From positions 1,934,001 to 1,998,000 of the forward strand of contig CP054186.1 in the NCBI GenBank assembly GCA_015200025.1: DNA of 64,000 nt, given 5' to 3'. The notes beneath the pieces were generated by a model. It was not told where the DNA came from. It worked only from the letters and a program-made list of their open reading frames with translations, and searched no databases. Every line of letters begins with the position of its first letter. Within the stretch, counting starts at the first letter, position 1. Source of the DNA: Phycisphaeraceae bacterium. Its GTDB lineage: Bacteria; Planctomycetota; Phycisphaerae; Phycisphaerales; UBA1924. This document shows positions 16,801 to 24,892 of the stretch, piece by piece. The translations under genes and the position numbers were made by a program.

Positions 16801-18351
16801 CTACCCGAGCCACGCGTCGTCGAAGAGCATCCCCACCGGGAGCGGGGCCGCGCCCGACGACTCGATCATCCCGGCGACCGGGTACGCGCAGTAATCGAGG
16901 CTGAACGCCCCCGCCGGGCGGTGGTTGCCCGAGAGCCCCAGCCCCCCGAACGGGAGCTTGCTGCTCGCCCCGGCCGTCCCCGTGTTCACGTTGACGCATC
17001 CGGCCCGGGCCCGGCGCAGGAACCGCTCGACCGCCCCCGCGTCCTTCGTGAAGATCGACGCCGCCAGCCCGAACCGCGTCGCGTTGGCCTGCTCCATCGC
17101 GTCGCCCTCGTCGGCCGCCACGCTCACGCGCAGGAACGGCCCGAAGACCTCGGCGTCCGCCCCCGCCCCGCCGTCCTCCGCGAGGAACCGCTCGACCCGC
17201 ATGAGCCCGGGCGAGATGTACCACCCGGGGCGGTCGAGCGCCCGCGCCTCGATCATCACGTCGCCCCCCGCCCGCGCCAGGCTCGTCTGGGCGTCGAGCA
17301 CCGCGGCCCTCGCCGCCTCGCCGATCAGCGGGCCCATGAACACCGGGTGCGCCGCGTCGGGCGGGCCGATGATCAGGGCGCTCGCCGCCTTCGCCAGCGC
17401 GGGGATGAACCGGGCGGCGACGTCGCGGTGCACGATCACCCGGCGCGTGCAGGTGCAGCGTTGCCCGGTGGTGATAAACGCCGAGCGGACGCACTCGACG
17501 GCCGCCTGGCGCAGGTCCGCGTCGGGCATGACCACCGCGGCGTTGTTGCCGCCCATCTCCAGCGCGAGGATCCGCCCGGGCCGATCGAGGTTCGCCTGCA
17601 TGATCGACCGTCCGACGGGCCACGACCCGGTGAACAGCACCCCGTCGATCCCCCCGTGCGAGGCCAGGCGCTTGGCCGACTCGGCCCCGCCCTGCACGAC
17701 GTTGACCACGCCCGGGGGCGCCCCGCACGCGTCGAGCGCGTCCTTGTAGAGCTCGCCCAGGAACTGGCCGACCGCCGGCGCTTTGTCGCTGGGCTTGAGC
17801 ACGACGGTGTTGCCCATCGCCAGCGCCGGGACGATGTGCCCGTTGGGGAGGTGCGCGGGGAAGTTGTACGGGCCCACGACCGCCATCACCCCGTGCGGGC
17901 GGTACCAGCACCGCCCCTCGCGCGTTGCCGCCAGGGGGGTGCTGAACCCCGTCACCCGCCGCAGGGGCCCGGTCTCGCCCGCGTCGAGCGTGATATCGAC
18001 CTTCGAGCCCAGCAGCCCGGCCTCGGCCTGCGCGTCCCACGCCACCTTGCCCACCTCGTCGCGGATCAGGTCCGCCAGCCTCGACGCACGCTCCGCCGCG
18101 ACGGCCTGGAACGCGCGGAGCACGCCGGCGCGCCGCTCGAACGACCACCCCGACCACTCGTCCAGCGCCCCGCGTGCCGCCGACACCGCCACGTCTACCC
18201 GCGCGGGGTCGCCCCCGCCCGCCCACACCGCCCTCGACGGGTCGGCGGGGTTCCGCGAGACCAACGGCGACGCCCCGGATGGAGGGTCGAGCCAGCGCCC
18301 CCCGATCAGATCGGCCGGTCCTCGTTGCAGCGACGGGTGGTGCGTGGGCAT
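16801..18351 (-). CDS. astD: N-succinylglutamate-5-semialdehyde dehydrogenase
   Basis: AstD oxidises N-succinylglutamate semialdehyde to N-succinylglutamate in the arginine succinyltransferase pathway. The 516-residue product is a complete aldehyde dehydrogenase: PYNFPAHLPNGHIVPALA, catalytic Glu265 in LEMGGNN and catalytic Cys299 in TTGQRCTCTRR, as in the AstD subgroup. The C terminus contains KLPFGGLGLSGNHRP, also an AstD feature. Its neighbour 29 nt upstream is astA, so assignment by context is strong. The other pathway genes (astB, astC, astE) are not in the window. Confidence 0.92.
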   Translation of the reverse strand: MPTHHPSLQRGPADLIGGRWLDPPSGASPLVSRNPADPSRAVWAGGGDPARVDVAVSAARGALDEWSGWSFERRAGVLRAFQAVAAERASRLADLIRDEVGKVAWDAQAEAGLLGSKVDITLDAGETGPLRRVTGFSTPLAATREGRCWYRPHGVMAVVGPYNFPAHLPNGHIVPALAMGNTVVLKPSDKAPAVGQFLGELYKDALDACGAPPGVVNVVQGGAESAKRLASHGGIDGVLFTGSWPVGRSIMQANLDRPGRILALEMGGNNAAVVMPDADLRQAAVECVRSAFITTGQRCTCTRRVIVHRDVAARFIPALAKAASALIIGPPDAAHPVFMGPLIGEAARAAVLDAQTSLARAGGDVMIEARALDRPGWYISPGLMRVERFLAEDGGAGADAEVFGPFLRVSVAADEGDAMEQANATRFGLAASIFTKDAGAVERFLRRARAGCVNVNTGTAGASSKLPFGGLGLSGNHRPAGAFSLDYCAYPVAGMIESSGAAPLPVGMLFDDAWLG

Positions 18352-18380
18352 CGGGTACGTTTCCGTGCGGACCCGGCGCC

Positions 18381-19523
18381 TCAGGTCGCGCGTTTCTTCC
18401 GCGTGGGCTTGGCCGTCGGACGCGCATCGCCCGCCGCCACGGGTTCAAAGTCCATCGGCGTGAACCCCACCGTGTCCCCTTTTTTCACCTGCAACTGGTC
18501 CGCCGCGTGCTTCGGGATCCGGACCTTCCCCGAGGGGTCCACCCCCGCCTGGACCTCGAGCGCCGCGAACTCCCCGTCCGGGCGCAGCACGCTCACCACG
18601 CACGGGCCCACCGGCGCTTTGGCCAGCGACTTGCCCCCCTCGTACGGGTCGCCCAGCACCGTGCGCCTCGTCGAGGCGATCAGCGGCACGCGCGCCGCGG
18701 CGGCCTCCAGGTGCGGGCCCCCGTCGAACGGATCGATGAAATTCTTGTACTCGAAACCCAGACGCTCCAGCAGACGACGCGCGGGCACCGTCTCCTTGCT
18801 CACCTGCCCGATCTGGTTGAGCACCTCCAGCGGGAACAGCGACAGGTAGATGTCCTCTTTCGGCAACAACTCGTCGATGAACGTCCGGTTGTGCTGGCAG
18901 AACCGGTCCGCCTCGCTGTACTTCACCGGGATGAACTTGCGCCCGAAGTGATCCCAGAACAGGTTGTCCCCGTCCGCCGTCACGCTCGCCATCATCTCCG
19001 CGATCAGCCGATCCGAGAAAATCGCCCGGTGCAGCCCGATGAAATGGAAGCGGATGAAACTGATCAGCCGCCCCGGCCTTGCTTTGTGCCCCCGAAGCCC
19101 CGGGTCCAGGATCAGCCCGCCCACCTCCGTCGGGCCCGACTCGTCCGCGTACAACCGCCCCACCAGGTGCCGGGACCCGATCCCCAGGTTCGTGCTCGTA
19201 AACTCACGCGTGAACACCGAGAACGCGTAGTTGGGGTTCCCCGGCCCGCCCATATGCGCCTTGACCTGCGACGTCCCGATCGCCAGCCCCGACTCGATGT
19301 CCACGATCGTGAACATGTACAGATCGTCGTAGTGTCCCGATCCGCCCGCTGTCGACCCGCCCGCGTCGACCTCCGTCGCCAACCTCAGAAAGCACTCCCG
19401 GCTGTGCTGGATCTTCCGCGCGATCACCTTCTCGTCCGGCGGCAGATTGATGAAATACACCATCCGCGCCAACTTCAGCAGCGTCCCCACGTCCTCCGGT
19501 CGTGATTGCCGGATCAAGAACAT
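18381..19523 (-). CDS. astA: Arginine N-succinyltransferase
   Basis: AstA transfers succinyl from succinyl-CoA to the alpha-amino group of arginine, the first step of the AST pathway. The 380-residue product starts MFLIRQSRPEDVGTLLKLA and has GNPNYAFSVFTREF, a GNAT-like GSRHLVGRLYADE region, DNLFWDHFGRKFIPVKYSEA and LERLGFEYKNFIDPFDGGPH, all typical of the family. A Lys-rich tail (KPTRKKRAT) ends it. A RBS-like AAAGGGG/GGGA and a possible -10 TACTTT lie upstream. It forms an operon with astD and is divergent from the next gene. Confidence 0.93.
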   Translation of the reverse strand: MFLIRQSRPEDVGTLLKLARMVYFINLPPDEKVIARKIQHSRECFLRLATEVDAGGSTAGGSGHYDDLYMFTIVDIESGLAIGTSQVKAHMGGPGNPNYAFSVFTREFTSTNLGIGSRHLVGRLYADESGPTEVGGLILDPGLRGHKARPGRLISFIRFHFIGLHRAIFSDRLIAEMMASVTADGDNLFWDHFGRKFIPVKYSEADRFCQHNRTFIDELLPKEDIYLSLFPLEVLNQIGQVSKETVPARRLLERLGFEYKNFIDPFDGGPHLEAAAARVPLIASTRRTVLGDPYEGGKSLAKAPVGPCVVSVLRPDGEFAALEVQAGVDPSGKVRIPKHAADQLQVKKGDTVGFTPMDFEPVAAGDARPTAKPTRKKRAT

Positions 19524-19604
19524 TCCCGGCCCCTTTCGGTAAAAGTACGGATTTTGGATGTTCCGCGGTCGTGTATCCGTCCGGGATTACGGCGATGGTA
19601 GCCT

Positions 19605-20852
19605 ATGAGCATGCACGCACCCTTTCGTCGGGTTCTCCCGGCGTTGATCGTCATCCCCGCGGCCCTCGCCCAGCCCGCCCCGGTCCGACCCGCCGGGTTT
19701 GAACCCCCCCAGGCCCAACTCACCCCCGAATCACTCGACGCCTCGGTCCGGGCACTGGTCGGAATGGCCGAGGGCGACGCCCGCGACCAATGGCCTTACG
19801 AGGGTGTCTATCGCGTCAACCGCGAGATCCCGGTGGGGTACCGCATCGGGGGGACGGCCATCGTCGTCGAGGCGCTGGCCCAAGCCCCGGGATACGACGC
19901 CGACGAGGCGAGAAAGGCCGCCGTCGAGCGGGGATTGGGGTTCATCATCGAGACCCGGGCGCACCCCTTGATGAGCGAGGCCGACTACGACGGTGGGTAC
20001 GACGTCCGCGGGTGGGGGTACGTCCACGGGCTCCACACCCTCGCCCGGCTCAAGCGTCTCGGCTTGATCCCCGCGTCGCTCGGAGCGAAGGCCGACGAGG
20101 CCGCGAGGTGGTACGCCGACGCGCTCCAGAAGATCGAAATCCCCGGCCCGGGCGGGTGGAACTACGCGCGCCCCGCCGGGCGGAAGAACCCCGGTCAGCC
20201 TTCGCCGTTCATGACCGGGTCGGCGCTGCGGGCCCTCTTCGAGGCCAAGGAGGCCGGGTACGAGATCGACCCCGAGGTCGTCGAGCGTGGGCTGTCGGCC
20301 CTCGAGCGTTCGCGCACCGACGCGGGCTCGGTGGTCTATTCCGGGGTCGGGACAGGGCGGGTCAGGCCGACTGACTCGACGCCCGGGGCGGTGGGCCGCA
20401 TCCTGACCGTCGAGGCGACGCTGGCGCTGGCGGGGCGATCGGACACGGCGCGGGTCCGCGGCGCGGTCGACGCGTTCATCGTCCACTGGGGCTGGCTCGA
20501 GGCCCGGCGTGCCAAGCCCGGAACGCACGAGGGGCCGTACGCCGTCGCCCCGTACTACTTCATGTTCGCGCACCACGCGGCGGCCCAGGCGGTCGAGTTG
20601 CTGCCCGTGGCCGAGCGGGCGGAGTACCGCCGACGGATCAACAATCTCCTCGGGTCGGTCCGCTCGGAGCACGGGACCTGGAACGACCGGGTCTTCGCGC
20701 GTTCGTCGGGGTACGGGACCGCGATGGCGCTCCTGGCCATCCACGCCCCGACCGTCAAGCCGCCCTCCCGTTGGACGCCCGCGCCCGCGAACGCCCCCGC
20801 GCCCGGGGCCGGGCTCGGTGGTGGGGGTGGTGGGGGGGCGGGCCTACCGTGA
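19605..20852 (+). CDS. Secreted prenyltransferase/terpene-cyclase-fold protein
   Basis: The 415-residue product has a signal peptide (LPALIVIPAALAQP) and then a repetitive helical region reminiscent of the alpha/alpha-toroid of squalene cyclase and prenyltransferase-like proteins: GGTAIVVEALAQAPGY, GYDVRGWGYVHGLHTLARL, GGWNYARPAG, SPFMTGSALRALFEAKEAG. Secreted proteins of this fold are frequent in planctomycetes, and their role is unknown. The DxDD motif of true cyclases was not seen, so a non-enzymatic or different activity is likely. The C terminus ends in a poly-Gly run. TAGCCT directly before the ATG suggests that the second ATG (19611) could be the true, leaderless start. Confidence 0.75.
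   Translation: MSMHAPFRRVLPALIVIPAALAQPAPVRPAGFEPPQAQLTPESLDASVRALVGMAEGDARDQWPYEGVYRVNREIPVGYRIGGTAIVVEALAQAPGYDADEARKAAVERGLGFIIETRAHPLMSEADYDGGYDVRGWGYVHGLHTLARLKRLGLIPASLGAKADEAARWYADALQKIEIPGPGGWNYARPAGRKNPGQPSPFMTGSALRALFEAKEAGYEIDPEVVERGLSALERSRTDAGSVVYSGVGTGRVRPTDSTPGAVGRILTVEATLALAGRSDTARVRGAVDAFIVHWGWLEARRAKPGTHEGPYAVAPYYFMFAHHAAAQAVELLPVAERAEYRRRINNLLGSVRSEHGTWNDRVFARSSGYGTAMALLAIHAPTVKPPSRWTPAPANAPAPGAGLGGGGGGGAGLP
20845..20850 (+). promoter_or_regulatory. TANNNT -10 box close to the start, probable leaderless mRNA
   Basis: TACCGT ends 5 nt before the ATG at 20856, overlapping the stop region of the previous gene. A leaderless or very short leader is inferred; the GAGG between them could also serve as a weak RBS. 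Confidence 0.35.
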
Positions 20853-20855
20853 GGC

Positions 20856-21638
20856 ATGCGCAGCAAGGTCTTCGCGACGCCCGGGCACGCCTTCGCCGAC
20901 CTCAAGGAACGCGGCGTGATCTTCGACGGGATGACGGTGATGGTGGGGGGGTTCGGCCTCTGCGGGATCCCCGAGCAGTTGGTCATCGCCCTTCGTGACA
21001 CGGGGGTGAAGGACCTGACCTGCGTCTCGAACAACGCGGGGGTCGATGCCCCGTCGCCTTGGGGGCTCGGGCTCCTCCTCGAGACGCGGCAGATCCGCAA
21101 GATGATCTCGTCGTACGTGGGCGAGAACGCCACGTTCGAGCGGCAGTTCCTCGCCGGCGAGCTGGAGATCGAGTTCAACCCCCAGGGCACCCTCGCCGAG
21201 CGGATCCGCGCCGGGGGGGCGGGCATCCCCGCGTTCTTCACCGCCACCGGCGTCGGGACTGTCGTCGCGGACGGGAAAGAGACGCGCTCGTTCCACCGCC
21301 CGTACGACGACACCCGCCACCACAACCGCGGCCGGCCCTCGCTCGCGGGCCCGCCCCCGCGGGAGTACGTGATGGAGACCGGGCTGTTCGCCGACCTGGC
21401 CCTGGTCAAGGCGTACCGGGCGGACCCCTTCGGGAACCTCGTGTACCGCAAGACCGCCCGCAACTTCAACCCCATGATGGCCACGGCGGCGAGGTTCGTG
21501 CTCGCCGAGGTCGAAGAGGTGCTCCCGCTGGGCGGGATCGACCCTGACGCCGTCCACACCCCGGGGAACTACATCGACCGGGTCGTGAAGACGGTCAGCG
21601 AGAAGCGGATCGAGCAGCGGACGGTCTCCCCGGGCTGA
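20856..21638 (+). CDS. scoA: 3-oxoacid CoA-transferase subunit A
   Basis: Subunit A of succinyl-CoA:3-ketoacid (or related) CoA-transferase, which activates ketoacids using succinyl-CoA. The 260-residue product has the CoA-binding glycine motif VGGFGLCGIPEQL near the N terminus, then TCVSNNAGVDAPSPWGLG, SYVGENATFERQFLAGELE and FNPQGTLAERIRAGGAG, typical of ScoA. A Pro/Arg/His-rich insert (DTRHHNRGRPSLAGPPPREY) replaces the short loop normally seen here. The partner subunit B, which carries the catalytic glutamate, is normally the next gene but is missing; the next gene encodes a secreted protein. Confidence 0.88.
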   Translation: MRSKVFATPGHAFADLKERGVIFDGMTVMVGGFGLCGIPEQLVIALRDTGVKDLTCVSNNAGVDAPSPWGLGLLLETRQIRKMISSYVGENATFERQFLAGELEIEFNPQGTLAERIRAGGAGIPAFFTATGVGTVVADGKETRSFHRPYDDTRHHNRGRPSLAGPPPREYVMETGLFADLALVKAYRADPFGNLVYRKTARNFNPMMATAARFVLAEVEEVLPLGGIDPDAVHTPGNYIDRVVKTVSEKRIEQRTVSPG

Positions 21639-21769
21639 GGGCCGACCTATTTCCACGAATTCTCGGGTCGGGCTAGCCCCGCGCGGGGGCGGGCACGCCA
21701 CTGAAAGGACCGGAGGCCCGGCGCGAACGTCCGCGGCGGCCGACCGTCTCTTCCCGTGGGAGCCCCGAC

Positions 21770-23287
21770 ATGATCACCCGTCACGCCACCGTCCCCTGCC
21801 TCGTGCTCGCGGCCCTGAGCGGGACCGCCTCGGCCCAGTTCACCGTCCCCGCCGCCTCGGGCACCGTCAGCGCCACCGCCGGCAACGGCTCGGGCACCAA
21901 CTCGCAGACCTCCAACAACGTCAACGGGTTCAACATCTCGGCCGCCAAGTCCTTCACCAACGGGAATGCCTCCGCCTCTCTCGGCTACATCCGCTCCCAG
22001 TGGGAGATCGCCGGGACCTTCAGCAACTGGTCGTCGGCCCCGTCGCCCAACGAGGCCGGCTGGAGCGAGTCCCAGTCCGTCATCGATTTCAACCTCCCCC
22101 AGAGCCTCGACATGGAGTGGAACGGCGGGGCCCAGAACGACTCCATCAACGGGTTCATCGACGTCGTCGTCCGCAACCGCGTCACCAACGCGATGATGAC
22201 CGGCGGGTTCTTCCCCACGCAGGTCCACCTCCCCGCCGGCCAGTACCGCATCACCCTCACCACCAACCTCCCCTACGGGTCCATGTCCGGGTCTTACAGC
22301 GCCACGTTCCGCCCGGGCAACGACCGCTGCCAGTTCGCCACCAACGTCGGGCACGGCACCATCATCGGCACCACCACCCGCGCCACCGCCGACGGGTCCG
22401 CCACCTGCGGTAACTCGAACAACTCCCCCAGCGTGTGGTACAAGTACACCGCCCAGGCCACGGGGACCCTCCGGCTCGACACCTGTGGCTCTTCGTACGA
22501 CACCACCCTCTCCGTCTACGCCACCAACTCGTGCCCCAACGGCACCGGGACCCAGGTCGGGTGCAACGACGACGCGGGTGCCAACGGTCCCTGCCCCAAC
22601 ACCACCCGCAGCTACCTCGAAGTCCCCGTCACCGCCGGTTCCACCTACTACATCCGCGTCAGCGGGTGGAACGGCGCCTCGGGCGATTTCGTCCTCCACG
22701 TCGGGCCCGTCAACGACGCCTGCTACAACGCCACCCCCATCGGCCTGGGCTCGCACCCCTTCGACAACGCCCTCGCCGACACCGACGGGCCCACCCTCGC
22801 CCAGTGCACCAACAACGGGCAGGACTTCCAGGTCAACGGCGACCTCTGGTACACCTACACGCCCGCCCTCTCCGGGCCCCTCACCATCGACACCTGCACC
22901 GCGACGTTCGACACCAAGCTCGCCGTCTACCGCGGCGCCCCCTGCTCCCCGGACTTCACCTACCTCGCCTGCAACGATGATGCGTGCTCGGCCACCCGCT
23001 CCCGCATCGCCGACCTCCCCGTCACCGCCGGCACCACCTACTACATCCGCGTCGGCGGGTACAAGACCGCCCGCGGGTCCGGCGTGCTGACCCTCTCCAT
23101 GCCCCTGCCCTGCCCCGCCGACTTCAACGACGACGGGTTCCTCGACTTCTTCGACCTCGACGCCTTCATCTCCTGCTTCGAAGGGTTCGGCTGCCCGCAG
23201 GGCAAGACCGCCGACTTCAACGCCGACGGGTTCGTCGACTTCTTCGACCTCGACGCCTACGTCGCCGAATTCGACGCCGGGTGCTGA
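21770..23287 (+). CDS. Secreted protein with two PPC-like domains and a GC-type dockerin tail
   Basis: The 505-residue product has a signal peptide ending at TASAQ, a Ser/Asn/Gly-rich N-terminal region, then two related beta-sandwich units of pre-peptidase C-terminal type. One starts at NDRCQFATNVGHGTIIG and the other at NDACYNATPIGLGSHPF; each has YKYTA/YTYTP, DTCGSSYDTTLSVY or DTCTATFDTKLAVY, and TYYIRVSG/TYYIRVGG. Residues about 447-505 are a dockerin-like pair of EF-hand loops (DFNDDGFLDFFDLDAF, DFNADGFVDFFDLDAY) ending in GC. No enzyme motif is present. It is probably exported and surface-attached. A terminator follows. Confidence 0.85.
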   Translation: MITRHATVPCLVLAALSGTASAQFTVPAASGTVSATAGNGSGTNSQTSNNVNGFNISAAKSFTNGNASASLGYIRSQWEIAGTFSNWSSAPSPNEAGWSESQSVIDFNLPQSLDMEWNGGAQNDSINGFIDVVVRNRVTNAMMTGGFFPTQVHLPAGQYRITLTTNLPYGSMSGSYSATFRPGNDRCQFATNVGHGTIIGTTTRATADGSATCGNSNNSPSVWYKYTAQATGTLRLDTCGSSYDTTLSVYATNSCPNGTGTQVGCNDDAGANGPCPNTTRSYLEVPVTAGSTYYIRVSGWNGASGDFVLHVGPVNDACYNATPIGLGSHPFDNALADTDGPTLAQCTNNGQDFQVNGDLWYTYTPALSGPLTIDTCTATFDTKLAVYRGAPCSPDFTYLACNDDACSATRSRIADLPVTAGTTYYIRVGGYKTARGSGVLTLSMPLPCPADFNDDGFLDFFDLDAFISCFEGFGCPQGKTADFNADGFVDFFDLDAYVAEFDAGC

Positions 23288-23315
23288 GACGCCCCGCCCC
23301 GACGCCTCGGATAGA

Positions 23316-23354
23316 GAAGGCCCCGGCCCCCGATATGGGCGCCGGGGCCTTTCG
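23316..23354 (+). terminator. Rho-independent terminator after the dockerin-tailed gene
   Basis: AAGGCCCCGGC (23317-23327) pairs with GCCGGGGCCTT (23341-23351) around a 13-nt loop. Only a short T run follows (TTTC), but the stem is perfect. Confidence 0.75.
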
Positions 23355-23454
23355 CGTTCCGATCCGGCGCCATCCTCGGGGGAGGGGGCTTTCACCCCCG
23401 GGGGCCGCGCACGTCCGGTATCATGCCTTGAGGCCACGACGGGCCCAGACCGCA

Positions 23455-24042
23455 ATGGAACACCCCCGCCATGACATCCCCTCGGGACGTGCCGGCCTCC
23501 CGCCGGCGCCGCCGCCCGTGGCGAGGCTGACCAACGACGAATTCGGGGAGAAGTTCCGATCGGCGTGGCGCGTCCTCTGGTGCGTGGCGGCGTCGGTGAC
23601 GGTCGACCGAGCCTCGGCCGATGATGTCGTTCAGGAGGCCGCGGTGGTCGCTCTGGGGAAACTTGACGAGTTCGATCCCGCGACCAACTTCACCGCGTGG
23701 ATGGCCCAGATCGTCCGCTTCGTGGCCCTCAACCAGGGGCGCAAGGCCGCTCGGCGCCGGGGGCTCGAGTCCGCCGACGACGCCGCGCCGGGCCGCCACG
23801 AATCCCGGCACGACGCCCTGGATCACCGCGTCGAGGCCGCCCTCGAGGGCCTCGATGAGACCCCCCGCGCCTGCCTGATCATGCGGACCGTGCTGGGCAT
23901 GTCGTTCAAGGACATCGCCGCGGCCTTGGGCATCCCCGAGGGCACCGCGATGAGCCACGCCTTCCGCGCCCGCCACGCGATGCGAGACCGACTCCTCCCG
24001 AACGCCGATCACGGCGCGGGCGGCACAGGGGGGGCCCGATGA
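23455..24042 (+). CDS. ECF-type RNA polymerase sigma factor
   Basis: The 195-residue product has a region 2 like that of ECF sigma factors (SADDVVQEAAVVALGKLDEF, FTAWMAQIVRFVALNQGRK) and a region 4 helix-turn-helix (FKDIAAALGIPEGTAMSHAFRARHAMRDRL). It directs RNA polymerase to a set of stress or envelope promoters. The ATG at 23455 is preceded by a possible -10 TATCAT (23419-23424). Its stop overlaps the start of the next gene (ATGA), which encodes a membrane protein of anti-sigma type, so the two form a regulator pair. Confidence 0.87.
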   Translation: MEHPRHDIPSGRAGLPPAPPPVARLTNDEFGEKFRSAWRVLWCVAASVTVDRASADDVVQEAAVVALGKLDEFDPATNFTAWMAQIVRFVALNQGRKAARRRGLESADDAAPGRHESRHDALDHRVEAALEGLDETPRACLIMRTVLGMSFKDIAAALGIPEGTAMSHAFRARHAMRDRLLPNADHGAGGTGGAR

Positions 24043-24848
24043 ATCACCCCCATCCCCCCATCCCCCCTACCCCACCCCACGATCCGGGCGACCGCGACGC
24101 CCTCGACCGTCTCATCGACGCCTACCTCGCGGGCGAACTCCCCGACGACGCACGCCAGCGTTTCGAGGCCGACCTGGCGCGTGACCCCGCGCTCGCCCGC
24201 GAGGTCGAGGCGTTCCGGGCCCTCTCGGCGTCGCTCCGCCGCGTCTTCACGCCGCCGCCGCCCATCGCCCTCGAACGCACGTTGACCGTGAGCGGCTCGG
24301 GTCGTGAGCCCGCCCATCGCCTCGGCCCGGCCGCGCCGACGCCCTCGTCCCCGTGGCGCCGGTGGGCGATCATCGCGGCCGCCGCCGTTGTCCTGATTTC
24401 GGGCGGGCTGGTGATCCGGCACTACACCTCGGGCCTGCTCCCCGAGAGCGGGTTCATCGCCCCCGATGCCCTCTACACCCGCGCCAAAACCAACGGGTTT
24501 ACCCCCGAAGTGACCTGCACCCCCGACGAGTTCGGGAGGTTCGTCCAGAACCGCTTCGGCGCGACCCTGATCGCCAGCGTCACCGCCGGCGCGGGCGTCG
24601 ACCTCCTCGGGTGGGCCTACGCGGACCAGTACGGCTCGCCCCTCTCCGAGAACGCCGCCATCCTCTACGCGAGAAGCCAGGACCAGGGGATCGTCGTCTT
24701 CATGGACCGCAAGGGCGAAGACCGGTCGCTGGCCGTCACGCCGTCGTCCGGCCTCCACCTCTACCGATCGAAGATCGGCGGGATGGTCTTCTACGAGGTC
24801 TCGCCCTTCGACGAACCCCGCGTCCTCCCCCTCATCACCACGCCCTGA
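24039..24848 (+). CDS. Membrane-anchored putative anti-sigma factor
   Basis: The 269-residue product has an N-terminal region like the anti-sigma domain of planctomycete regulators (LIDAYLAGELPDDARQRFEA, followed by ALAREVEAFRALSASLRRVF) but without the HxxxCxxC zinc motif. A single transmembrane segment lies at about residues 109-127 (WAIIAAAAVVLISGGLVI). The remaining 140 residues would be outside the cytoplasm and could sense a signal. It overlaps the sigma gene by 4 nt, consistent with balanced translation. Anti-sigma function is inferred from context and topology. Confidence 0.75.
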   Translation: MNHPHPPIPPTPPHDPGDRDALDRLIDAYLAGELPDDARQRFEADLARDPALAREVEAFRALSASLRRVFTPPPPIALERTLTVSGSGREPAHRLGPAAPTPSSPWRRWAIIAAAAVVLISGGLVIRHYTSGLLPESGFIAPDALYTRAKTNGFTPEVTCTPDEFGRFVQNRFGATLIASVTAGAGVDLLGWAYADQYGSPLSENAAILYARSQDQGIVVFMDRKGEDRSLAVTPSSGLHLYRSKIGGMVFYEVSPFDEPRVLPLITTP

Positions 24849-24880
24849 GCCGCGTCTTACCCCTCACCCCGCCCCGGCCT

Positions 24881-24886
24881 TACACT
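24881..24886 (+). promoter_or_regulatory. TANNNT -10 box close to the start, probable leaderless mRNA
   Basis: TACACT ends 6 nt before the ATG at 24893. The intervening CCACCC has no Shine-Dalgarno character. Confidence 0.45.
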
Positions 24887-24892
24887 CCACCC

